Assembly (NCBI GenBank): GCA_003988795.1
Contig: QYAK01000011.1
Location: 248,001-312,000 of the forward strand
DNA: 64,000 nucleotides
Reading direction: 5' to 3'
DNA from: Proliferodiscus dingleyae
Taxonomy: Eukaryota; Ascomycota; Leotiomycetes; Helotiales; Lachnaceae
Shown here: positions 34,287 through 44,280 of the stretch, piece by piece
Layout of the letters: each line of letters starts with the position of its first letter
Numbering within the stretch: the first letter of the stretch is position 1
Position numbers and translations under genes: made by a program
The notes under the pieces: generated by a model
What the model saw: only the letters and a program-made list of their open reading frames with translations
Database searches by the model: none
What the model was told of the DNA's origin: nothing

Positions 34287-34978
34287 TTTGAGGCGAGGGA
34301 CCACCTTTTAGGCAATTAGAAAGCTTTCCTGCTTCTCCTAGGTTTGCTCAAAACTTGTGAATAGGTGTTTTAGTATATTCTGGAGGTATTTTGTGCAGGG
34401 GTCGCCAGTTGTGCTCTACTTGGTGATTTTGATTGTCAACTTGCGCCCTCGAAGCGACGAACTACCCTCGACCTCAAATAGAAATCGTCTATATGTGACA
34501 TGAACGACAGGATTGATGGTTCGTCGAGAAGAGGTCGTTTTTCACCCAAGGATTCTACGTGATTGCAGATATCGAAGGGTCGCCAGGTAGACTGGGATGT
34601 CCAGAGATCGCATTGCGGCAATCTTTTTTGAACAGGGGTCCCTCCATCCAGCACCAATCGCGAAATCCACGACATATAATAATTGCTGCTCTATAGCATC
34701 AACGGATTAGTCCTTGAACCCTGCGTTCCGTCTCCACGTCGACCCGTCACGTTCTCTTCCATAACATACACTGTCACCTCTGCTTCACCAGCGCGCTTTA
34801 CCTTGTGTTTGCCTCATTGATCCGTCATAACAAAGCGCATAACACGAATCAGATATATACGGCAGATCAGGGTGGATGAAGAATAGCCGTGCTTATATGT
34901 TATAGCACGCCTGTGTTATTGGGGCATAACGAGGCCAAATCAGAGTCTCAACCCGGACGACGACAATACCACGTTGAG
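34287..34978. promoter_or_regulatory. Divergent upstream region (NAT3 / 384-aa unknown)
   Basis: These 692 nt lie between two divergent start codons and contain both promoters. No binding site was assigned. A short minus-strand open frame at 34436-34675 is unsupported. Confidence 0.45.
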
Positions 34979-36182
34979 ATGCCTTCATCGCCACGGACGC
35001 CGAGGCATAGCAGACATCCATCGAATATCGACTTGTCCTTTGCAACCCCTCAATCCTACAACAATGAAAGCCCCAGGAGAAGCTCGAAGGCTTCCATGCA
35101 TACTCCTACCACACCGAACCATAGAAACAGTCTCGGCCGTTCGGATTCTATAGGAATGGATGTCTTTAGTAGTGGCGGGCCCGGCGCTGCTACAAACGGG
35201 CTCGGGAATCTCGCGGACGAGCTTGCTGATGCTTGGGAGGGGAGTGAGGACGAAGATGGGGACGAAGAGCCAGATATGAATTTCCAGGAAGCGCAGAATG
35301 AGGTGGAACCTACTAGAGATAGCGGCGTGGACGTCACATCTTCACCTGTGGAGGCTCCCAGGAAGCCAACAAATCTTACGCCGCCGACTGTAAAGGGACA
35401 CAGGAGACAACGGAGTGACTATGATGGAAGCGATTATGGGGGTGACTCGGACTTGGAGTCGCCTGGGATGCCTCCAGGACTGGTAGCTAGGATGGATACG
35501 GTCGAGAGTCTGGCACGGAGAGGTACAGAGAATAATGGGACGGATAGCGATGGAGTTGTGAAGAGAGTGGTAGATGGATTGAAGGATCTAGGTGGTCAAG
35601 CTGGAGTAGAAGGGGGTGCCACAAGGTAAGTCCCCGGCCAAACATCTGAGAACAGGATCTAACATCTAATATAGGCTCATCACAGCACACACTGCTCTAT
35701 CATCTCACGTACTCCATCAAACTCGACTCCTCCAGTCTCTAGCATACCCACTCTTCTCCCCACTGGTTGTACCACCGGATGAAGACTTCATCGACGATAT
35801 AATGCCTCTCCTCCTATCGCTGGGAGAATCCATGCCTCGACCTACCACGGCAGCCTTCAACTCCCTTACCCAGTTGCACAGCCTGACATCAGATCTGGCC
35901 CAAACACTCAATATTCTCTCAGATACCCTCCACATGTCTCGACAAACCACAACTACAGCCACACGCCGACTCCGTAGCGCCCGTGAACTCGTTGCGGAAA
36001 TGCGGAAAGAGGAGGAAGCCCGAGAAGAGGGCGAGCGCTGGCTCAAGCGAGGGAACTGGTCGGAGAGACTCGGTGCGAGGGAATGTGCTGGCGTCTGTGG
36101 AGACGTAGTCGGGGGCTTTGAGGAGGTATGCAATGACTGGAGAGCAAGGCTAATTGCGCAAGCTGAGACTGTCGGTGCTTAA
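34979..36182 (+). CDS. Conserved fungal hypothetical protein, disordered head and helical tail
   Basis: Exons 34979-35625 and 35675-36182 (intron GTAAGT...TATAG) join to 384 residues. Residues 1-210 are Ser/Pro/Asp-rich with phospho-site style text (MPSSPRTPRHSRHPSN, LADELADAWEGSEDEDGDEE). Residues about 215-384 are mostly helical: TAHTALSSHVLHQTRLLQSL, FNSLTQLHSLTSDLAQTLNI, LSDTLHMSRQTTTTATRRLR, then a charged coil and ECAGVCGDVVGGFEEVCNDW. This pattern looks conserved among Pezizomycotina, but I do not know a named function. The coil segments suggest a protein-protein interaction role. No catalytic motif, signal peptide or membrane helix is visible. The ATG at 34979 is the natural start because upstream frame text is not protein-like. 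Confidence 0.78.
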
Positions 36183-38876
36183 ATCACATTACGAAGTGAC
36201 GAAGATGAGAACTTAATCTGTGGTAAACTTGGGAGACCGGTCAGGCGTTCGAAGGGAGGTTCTCTGCCTTCTATATATAGATCAAAAGACAGGTACAGAC
36301 AGACACAGCCAATAAAGATTTATTTTGTGGGAGGTGCTCGCTATCTATTGTACTGTTCGCAGATACCAGTCCAAAGGCTATGTGAGAAGCTCAACATGCC
36401 ATTGCTTTTCTTCCTTGGTCTGTTTCCGTAGCATTTGCTACGTTTGGCTGTTCAACGTCTACCTCACGGCCTCTTAAAGTGGAAGCCAACTTTTCTCATG
36501 CGACTTGCATCGCGACCACGATCATGTCATTTCCTGTACTGCGCAACTCCATGGGCAGATTATGAAAAGGACTAGTATGAAAGGATGTATATCGAGTTGT
36601 GAGAACTGATATAAGTAGCCGTTTTTGCAGAACACCTGCTGAGAGAGGTGTCGATGAAGCCAAGTCATGCAAGACTTTGAACACGGGGATCAATCCTCAA
36701 CGTGCGCCTTTCGATCATGAACTCTACTGTACCTCAATGTCAGCAGTGATACTCTTTCCAGTGATTGAATCTCTTTGTCTCTCTTGAAGGAATGTTTCAG
36801 CAATTTTGCGAAGTGCAACAAAGGCTCAAATCAGGAGTTCCTAGATGCCACGGTTCAAGCTATTTCCGCTTTCAGCCTGAGAACAGCAAATATGACCTCC
36901 TTTGTTCTCTTTCCTCTGGGTCGTTTCAAATTATACGATGTGCAACAAACTTCTAGATCTTGTCTGCATGTCCCAGTTTGACTGGCCCGTTATCTGCATA
37001 TAGACATATGGACTGTTTTCCTGAAGTCTGACCCCACAGCCAAGGCTCTGCTACAAGTCATGAATCGATCTTCATTCTTACAGTGTTTCGGAGTCTTCAA
37101 GACCAAGATTGCATCTTTTGATCCTTAAACAGTGTTTGTCAAAGGTGGTGCTCTCTCAACAAGGGGATGTTTCCAAAAAATTGTTGACGTACCCCTTCAA
37201 TTTCTTTTTTCTTTATCTCCCACAGGGTTTCAGAGGTGCGATTTGCAACAAAATGTAAGATGTCATCTCGATTTCTTTGCTTTCGCAACCCGCTGTTTCG
37301 GAGAATGGGTTCTTCTGTCTTCCATGTCTCAAGAAGCTACAATATTTAGTAATGATCTAGTCTCGATGTAGTCAGGTTTCATCCTATCACGTAATGCAGA
37401 TATGGAATGTTTTTTGTTTAATACATAATCGTTATAACAGAATATTTGAAAAGCCGGATTCGACAACGTTAAAAGCATTCTTTTAAGTTAATTGTTCCGC
37501 TTCAAGCACCACATTCCAGAGCTTAACGTTTGCATACTGCAACTAAGTGTTCTACACACCTTTGCTTACGTCAGGAAGCAAGAGATGCATCTGTGTCGGC
37601 TATCTGGGTTGCCTCAGTAGAAACAGCTTTCCATAATTAGATTCCCGCATAGGGCTGCAAGTACTACATGTACCCGCAGAAGTTGACCGGCTAAATAGGC
37701 GGTTCACAACTGCTCGGCAGGTATGAGACTGCTCGGACGACTGGCTCTCGGGAATGAAAGGGCCGCGAAACCTTTTTATAGTGAGAACTACCATGGATGG
37801 GTACTGATCTGCCATATGATTTCACGTAGAAACAATCGTGCAGCTTGTTTAAGATGAAAGTACTGTACTGTACATTGACACGAAACGTCGCACAAAACAT
37901 ATACAATACAAAGATATAAATATCTACCACGACGAAACGCAATCTAAGGATGCCATCCGATTCCTTTTCACAAGTCACGGCTCGTTCCGTGCTCTATCCG
38001 AAACCCCAGTCTGTTCATCGCCCCTTGTTTCCGAAACAACGTTCAGCCTCATACATTGTGCATGGACCGCCATACTCTCAATTACCAAACCAATTGAATT
38101 TGTCGAGTCCGATGTCGCAAAAATAGATCTATAGCGATGCCACGATGCTGAATGAGTCTCTGAAAGTCAGGTAAACGGCATATCATTAGTATTAATCTCT
38201 ACTATTCAGAAACGTAACTAGCCTCTGATCTCGGATGAAGATGTCGGCGCCCAAGACCGAATCTTGGGTCTAGGCGCGGTTAAAATACCTTTAAAGTAAG
38301 CACAAGGCAAAAAGCAAGGAGGGTGCGTCTCGTCTACGCTCAGTGAAACAAATTGGGCTGAGCGAATTAGTAGAATGGAACGTACCAGTGCGCAAGAGAG
38401 GCGATAGTAACGCGAATGCTGTCCAAATTGACTCTGAAAGTGAACTCGGCTCCAAAGTTGAGAGGTGCGATGAGCAACAAAAGTCTGCAATATGCCCGAC
38501 TTGGGTACGTGAGTTGAAGGGCAGGGTGGTGCACGGAGCGTAGAGGTCGGAATGCAGGCCAGATGCAGTGCTGATCCAGCGTCTGGGCTCAACGGGAAGG
38601 AAAGTGGGAGGGACATTAGACTGTGAGAAGCCGTTCAGACTACCTAAGGGCAGTCATATATGAGACTCGGAAGATCTTCAACTGCTTCATCTTGCGCGAG
38701 ACATGGAAACTGAAAATGATATCTGTTCGCTTGAAGTGTCTAGTTGTTAAATTTGGTGAGACTCTGAGGACATGGCTGATCCAGCCCCTATTGCAAGCGA
38801 GAGCTTTTGTGCCACAGCCTATGAGATACACTCGATTTTCTTATGCACGATGCGATTGCTGGAAGCAGTCTCGTCA
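36183..38876. other. Large gene-free region with a recurring short motif
   Basis: These 2.7 kb lie between two 3' ends (plus-strand gene left, minus-strand gene right), so no promoter is required here. No intact coding gene was found. A degenerate motif built around TGCGATNTGCAACAAA recurs (see repeat entry). Pyrimidine-rich runs precede each copy. Confidence 0.45.
36801..38490 (+). repeat. Dispersed degenerate motif around TGCGA-N-TGCAACAAA
   Basis: Copies occur near 36815 (TGCGAAGTGCAACAAA), 36938 (TACGATGTGCAACAAA), 37237 (TGCGATTTGCAACAAA) and 38466 (TGCGATGAGCAACAAA). The first three follow a T/C-rich run and GTTTCA within about 20 nt. In one frame each reads x-C/Y-D/E-x-Q-Q. A related GAAGTGCAACAAA also lies at 32669 inside the Cys/His-rich gene. 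Spacing is irregular, so this is not a simple tandem array. Confidence 0.4.
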
Positions 38877-40724
38877 TTATTCGTCACTTGACCCCTCAAG
38901 TACTGTTTTATCTACTTCCCAGTCATCCCATGTGGGCTGATCAAACCCATTCGGTCTACTCGCTCTCGAGAAGCCAACACTTAGTCCCTCGACGGAAACA
39001 GGACTTCGGCACCACTTGATCTCTTCACCAAAGCCCCTACTATATGCTTTCTGCATCAACTTGTCATTGAAAAGTTCTGGGTGGGCTCTCTTTATGCTCT
39101 TCAGCGCTCGATAACCAACTTCGTCAACACTGTCAGAATGCCTTAAGTCGAAGAATTCTTTATCATGCTCCCTTATGATCCTTTCTTTCACGTCCCTGTC
39201 GTAAATTCCAAGACCTAGCAAGAACATGTCATACTGACTGAGACTAGTTGTTCCCACCCAGCTTCCCCCTTCTTTCGCTCTCCTCCAAAGCCCCACCAAT
39301 GCTGCGATAGCGCCCATGCATCCAGTCCCATAGTCGGACATTGGGAAAGGAGGTACGACCGGTTCATCTAAGCCCATAAATTCTCCTTGAGCCCATGCCA
39401 CACCAGTGACACAGTCAGCGATCTGCTGCCAGCCGGGACGATGTGCCCAAGGGCCCTGGGAGCCGAAGCAATCCTCAGACACATATACAATTCCCTTTCC
39501 TCTCCCCTTGACTAGCTCGACTAATTGCTGAGGGCCATATCCAAGTCGATTCAAGCTTCCTGGTCGGTACCCGTCGAGCACTACGTCGGCAGATTGTAAC
39601 AGCTCTTCGAAAGCCCGCCGGCCAGATGATGACCGAAGATCAAGATCACAGGTATGCTTTCCGGTGTTCCCGTCAACTTGAAAGAAAGGTACGTCTGAGA
39701 GTTTTGGGGAAGTGATCTTGATGACTTGAGCGCCATACTCTGCAAGAGTCCGTCCAATTGCAGGTCCAGCGATAATGCGACAAAGCTCAAGAACGCGAAT
39801 GCCAGCAAGGACCTGAGGTTTTGATCCGACCTGATACGAAGACTCTGAGAAAGGAGCTGGTGGCGAGAAGCTCTCGAGCATGGTTAGATCCCAGGGTGGA
39901 AGATTCGAGAGAGTTTGACCCTGGTGACATTAGCATTTCTGGCAAGCACATTGGACAAGTATTACTGACGTGTTCAGTCTTGTTGAAGTCTTCCCACCTC
40001 AAGACTGTAACACCTGCTTGTCTTTCTCTTGCATTCATCTCCTCCAGTTCCGCAGCCGTGAATCTCTTGACATGACTCTCGATCGTATCGATACACTGAC
40101 GGTAATCTGTAAGGTCTGGGCGATACGCTTCCAGTCCAATCATATTCAAGGTCTTCCCAGCTTCGAGGGATCCATGGATATGAAAATACTCCCCCGAGTT
40201 CTTGGTTCCATACAAGTTTGCGGAAAGGCGTCGGTATAGAATTGCTTGAGCGCTAAGCAAATCCGTATCTGGAGAAAGGCTAGCTGTGTGAGCTCTCGGC
40301 AATTCTGAGCATACTTACTCTTTAATTTTGACTTGACATTGGGATCTTGCTTTCCCATTCCAGCTATAGTAGCAATATAGGTAGAAAACAGGAATGTGGC
40401 AGTTCTCTCTAAGTTAATCTCAATCTTGCGCTGCTTCTCGCCAAAACGGAGATCTGCAATTGCGGCAACAGCACAGGCTTCAAATGACTTCAGAGCTACT
40501 GTCGCTTCCGTCTCTTTGAACGGGCATGGAAAGTATATCTGTGTTCCATCCGTGGCAGTGGTCAAACTGATATTTCGGAGATGTTGGGATATATGTTCAG
40601 GTACCTGACTCCTGACCATCTCATGAAGCGCGGACGTTGCTTTTTTGGCCCCATCCAGGACAGAGTACCTTTCTGTGCCCTCACCGTTGGTAGCGCTGGC
40701 GTATTCATGTACTGCACCAGCCAT
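38877..40724 (-). CDS. CoA-transferase family III (CaiB/BaiF) protein
   Basis: This is a class III CoA-transferase-like protein that would move CoA between carboxylic acids; the substrate is unknown. Exons 40724-40319, 40268-39970 and 39920-38877 give 582 residues. The catalytic half is clear from about residue 255: GIRVLELCRIIAGPAIGRTL, AEYGAQVIKI, DLDLRSSSGR, ADVVLDGYRPGSLNRLGYGP. GWQQIADCVTGVA and PMSDYGTGCMGAIAALVGLW follow. The N-terminal half (1-235) has DLRFGEKQRKIEI and RLSANLYGTKN, as in the fungal two-part members of the family. The true start could lie in another upstream exon, since the family head is short here. Introns are GTAAGT and GTCAGT type. It is divergent from the GH28 gene over 1.5 kb. 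Confidence 0.85.
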
Positions 40725-42267
40725 CTCTGCAATGTAATGCCACACGGCCGTGGACCAGGTTGAGGAAGAATATCGAGAGGAAGCGTTTTGAGAAGAAAGC
40801 CGTGAATACAGGCGCTCATGCAGACAGAATGCACGTACAAACAGACCGACTTTGGCCTAACCGACGTTATGGTTTAACGACGCGGAGACTGCTCCCTTAA
40901 CATGAGGCTTTGCAATGACGATGGGAGCTATACCAAGGGTGCATTACCCGAAAGACGGGTAGCACAGCCGCTACGCCCTGCGGTCTACCTAGTAGATATC
41001 AGACTTGTGCAGCCAAGCTTGCAGCGAAGAGACCATTGCTACGGCTCCACATTGAAATCTGAATTGTTTGTAACGGCCAAGTATTTCTCCGATGCAGGAC
41101 AAGGTGGTGCTGGACGCTCCCTGAGATTCCAGGGCGGAAGAAGCCAGTAACTCAAAAGTCGCAGTGTGGTAGGATTCCAGGAGCTAAAGGGCAATGAATG
41201 AGCTACATTTGCAAGGAGCCAAATCAATGAACACCTTGGAGGCCGTGTCTAGCTACAAGAACAGGGTGTTGGAAGCGCTACGTTTCTTTCTATTTATCGG
41301 TTTTGTTACTGCAGCAAGTGCCGCGGCGCAGCTAGTACGAAGTGTTTTGAGGCCTGTGCAGATGGCCTAGTAAGCATAAGCTTACCGAGTGTCCGAGCAG
41401 AACAAAGACAAGCTAGACACCTAGGAGGTGATCATGAGAAGAAGAATCAGGCGCATCAGGCTTGAAATTTTGATGATTTGACTTGCAGAAATGCTTCACC
41501 CGTGGTGGACCAGTCCCTCTGGTGTGCCCCGATGGTAGGCGCAATCTCAGTTCGAGAGACGAGAATGACCCAGTCAGGAAGAGGAGGGGTTTTCGGAGGA
41601 GATCCAACTATTCTAGTAAGTTAGCTCAATTTATCTATACTACTTGCATCACAGAGATATATGAATTTTTGTTATTGATATGCTTCTAGCTGCATAGTCT
41701 GCGTGACCTCCGAACGATTCCACAGTGATAAAGTCGACAAGGCAGTCTGAATTGGTTTTTGGACAAGCATCACCGGGAATCTACACCTAGCGAACAGTCT
41801 CAGGAGATTTCAAAGACTTCAGAAAGCGGTGACTATCCCAAGAAACTGTCAATATCTACTACCTCCAGTACCTGCTCCCTTGTTGAATGTAGTTCGTGCT
41901 GTATTCCGTCTTTGCGGGGCCAAGGATGACCCACACCTCATATACCCCAAACCCAAGCTCTCGCCTGTGAGGCCGGGGCCGGGTTACAATTGCCCTCCAA
42001 TAACCATTTTCTACAACCCGGATTCGTGGACGCATGTTTTCAGTTTCTTCGATGTTGGTTTCTCTATAATTCGTGGAATATAAGATTCGCCAGGTAGTTA
42101 AGCCCGCTGTGGTGTTGTTTGAACGATGAGAACGACAACTTTCATGGTCAAGTATATCCAGGTCAATCTTCTCCTCATCACTAAAGGGGAGTCATTTCTT
42201 TCGTCTCTGTCGACTTGCCTCCTGGTCAGTCTGGTCTCGACCATTATTCTCAGGTAATCAAGTGGCC
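40725..42267. promoter_or_regulatory. Divergent upstream region (CoA-transferase / GH28 pectinase)
   Basis: These 1.54 kb contain the promoters of both divergent genes. No coding frame with family character was found. Carbon-catabolite sites of the SYGGRG type were looked for by eye: GTGGGG/CTGGGG-like strings are sparse, and no paired site is claimed. Confidence 0.45.
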
Positions 42268-43452
42268 ATGTTGAACTCATTCGCAATACTGCTATCGCTT
42301 TTTGCTATAGCAGTTGCTTCACCATCGCTAATTGATCGTACTCCTGTCTCTGGTGGAGACGCCTCAATTGACGATGTGCCCGCAATCAAGGCTGCCATAT
42401 CATCATGCGGAAATGGAGGAACGATTACCATTCCAGCCGGAGTACAGTATATGATCAAGTCAGTGCTGGACTTTACGGGCTGCGATGGCTGTACTTTCAA
42501 TATTGAAGGTACCCTTAAGGCATCCAGCGACTTGACTTATTGGGAAGGAAAGACTGCCATCATACTCATGAATGGCGTCAAAAGTGCGACAATACAGTCA
42601 CTTACTGGAAATGGTGTTATTGATGGCAATGGACAAGCAGCCTATGACGAATTTGCGGCTAATAGTAGCTACGCTCGACCAACTCTGCACTATATTGAAG
42701 GAGCATCGTCAAGTATCACAATTAGAAATTTGAAAGTAAAAAATCCGCCGAACGTCTTCTTCAGCGTCACGGGAGCTTCGACCAACATTATGTATAAGGG
42801 TCTCACGATGACAGCTGCGTCAAATTCCAATAACGCACCCAAGAACACAGATGGCTTTGACATCGGCTCCAGCACATACGTTACACTCTCCAATATCACG
42901 GTCAGCAATCAAGATGACTGTGTGGCTTTCAAACCCGGCTCGAACTATGCCACAGTCAGCAGTATCACCTGTACTGGATCGCATGGAATATCCGTTGGGT
43001 CCTTGGGGTCAAAGAATACGGACACAGTGAAGAATATATATGTCACAGATGCCACAATGGTGGGCTCCACTAAGGCGGTTGGTCTCAAATTGTATCCTGG
43101 AGGTTCTGCACATGGGACTGGGATCGTTAGCAACGTGACTTTTGATGGAGTGACGGTCACCGATTCGGATTACGCAGCTCAAATCCAAAGTTGTTACGGA
43201 GAGGATGCCTCATATTGTGCGCAGTATCCCAGCACCGCCACCATCGAAGATGTCTATTTCAAGAATTTCAAAGGAACCACGAGCACGAAGTACGCACCAA
43301 ATATTGCGAACCTGGACTGCCCTGCTGCGGGAATTTGTGACATATACTTTTCTGGGTGGTCGGTTGCACCAGGAAAAGGAGCCGCAACCTACCTCTGCGC
43401 GAACATTGATAGTTCTCCTGGAATCACGTGTACATCGGGAGCGTCAGGGTGA
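42268..43452 (+). CDS. Secreted GH28 pectinase (exo-polygalacturonase / xylogalacturonan hydrolase-like)
   Basis: This is an extracellular glycoside hydrolase of family 28 acting on pectic galacturonan. It is intronless with 394 residues. A signal peptide (MLNSFAILLSLFAIAVAS) is followed by a right-handed parallel beta-helix. Family motifs are NTDGFDI with N193/D195, QDDC with D216/D217, and GSHGISVGSLG with His239. The usual RIK motif is GLK here (L273-K274), so the Arg is replaced. Such replacement, together with VKNPPNVFFSVTG and KLYPGGSAHGTG, is as I recall in endo-xylogalacturonan hydrolases (XghA) and related exo-acting enzymes, which I favour over endo-polygalacturonase. Several N-glycosylation sites (NSS, NIT, NVT) are present. 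An upstream in-frame GTG at 42262 is not a start. Expression on plant material is likely but not shown. Confidence 0.93.
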   Translation: MLNSFAILLSLFAIAVASPSLIDRTPVSGGDASIDDVPAIKAAISSCGNGGTITIPAGVQYMIKSVLDFTGCDGCTFNIEGTLKASSDLTYWEGKTAIILMNGVKSATIQSLTGNGVIDGNGQAAYDEFAANSSYARPTLHYIEGASSSITIRNLKVKNPPNVFFSVTGASTNIMYKGLTMTAASNSNNAPKNTDGFDIGSSTYVTLSNITVSNQDDCVAFKPGSNYATVSSITCTGSHGISVGSLGSKNTDTVKNIYVTDATMVGSTKAVGLKLYPGGSAHGTGIVSNVTFDGVTVTDSDYAAQIQSCYGEDASYCAQYPSTATIEDVYFKNFKGTTSTKYAPNIANLDCPAAGICDIYFSGWSVAPGKGAATYLCANIDSSPGITCTSGASG

Positions 43453-44280
43453 GCTACAAGCGCAGTCTTCGATAGTGTCAGGATTGTGGCTTCTTACCAA
43501 ATTTTGTATCATATCAATGTGATCTATTTCCATCAGCTGAGGATCTCAGAAGAGGGTGAGACTGATATGAGATGCGCTGCTGGAGATGCGTGTTTGCCTT
43601 CCATCGTGTTGAGATTGTAGAACAAACAGTATGATGACAATCTGCCGCAAGACTCCACACGTCTCGTTGAATTTGACTGGTGTACTGTACGTAGGTAGTT
43701 TGGCGGGACTAGGCTGATACTCTCTGAGACTGGCATCTGTCCGCCCAGTTGGAAGTTTAGCACTTAGTGTAACTGTGTAGGATGTATCGAGCTGCTATAC
43801 TCCGTGTAAATATAGCATGATTAATGCGAGAAGGATCGTAATCTCTCCTAAATATCAGAATTGAAAAGTTGATCCAGATATGAAGAAGATTTACCAGTCA
43901 TCTACGGACACGCGACTGATACGTAGACGGCACGAGTACCGACGCCAGGGCCTGTGTGCGCTAAAATGTGGGGTGGTGCCTATTTACTCTCAACTTCAAA
44001 AAAAACGGTGGAGCTTAAATAACCCTCACGATATCATACTTGCTAGATCATTTGACCCAAGTTTTGACGGCTTTTATAGGATCACCCGCTTGACTATTGA
44101 CAATCGAATAGCACCGGTCGCAGAAGCGCTCGTCACCGCTCGTCTTCAGAGAAAATTATGACCTCTCAGCGGTAGCATGACCTGCGCAGCATACATACCT
44201 CCAACCTTCTCATAGCAGTAGAAGCAAGTTCTGAGCATTCATATTGTCTTCTCAGGTAGAGACATTGAGGGGCGGCAGTC
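43453..44280. other. Intergenic between GH28 and LOS1
   Basis: This 828-nt spacer holds the 3' flank of the GH28 gene and the LOS1 promoter. A plus-strand open frame of 93 codons (43880-44161) is basic and has no recognisable family; it is not called. TGTACTGTACGTAGG near 43680 is a GTACTGTAC palindrome copy. Confidence 0.45.

Noticed and set aside
43880..44161. 93-codon ATG frame between GH28 and LOS1
   Set aside because: It is basic, has no recognisable domain, and sits in a spacer expected to hold a 3' UTR and a promoter; evidence for a gene is insufficient.
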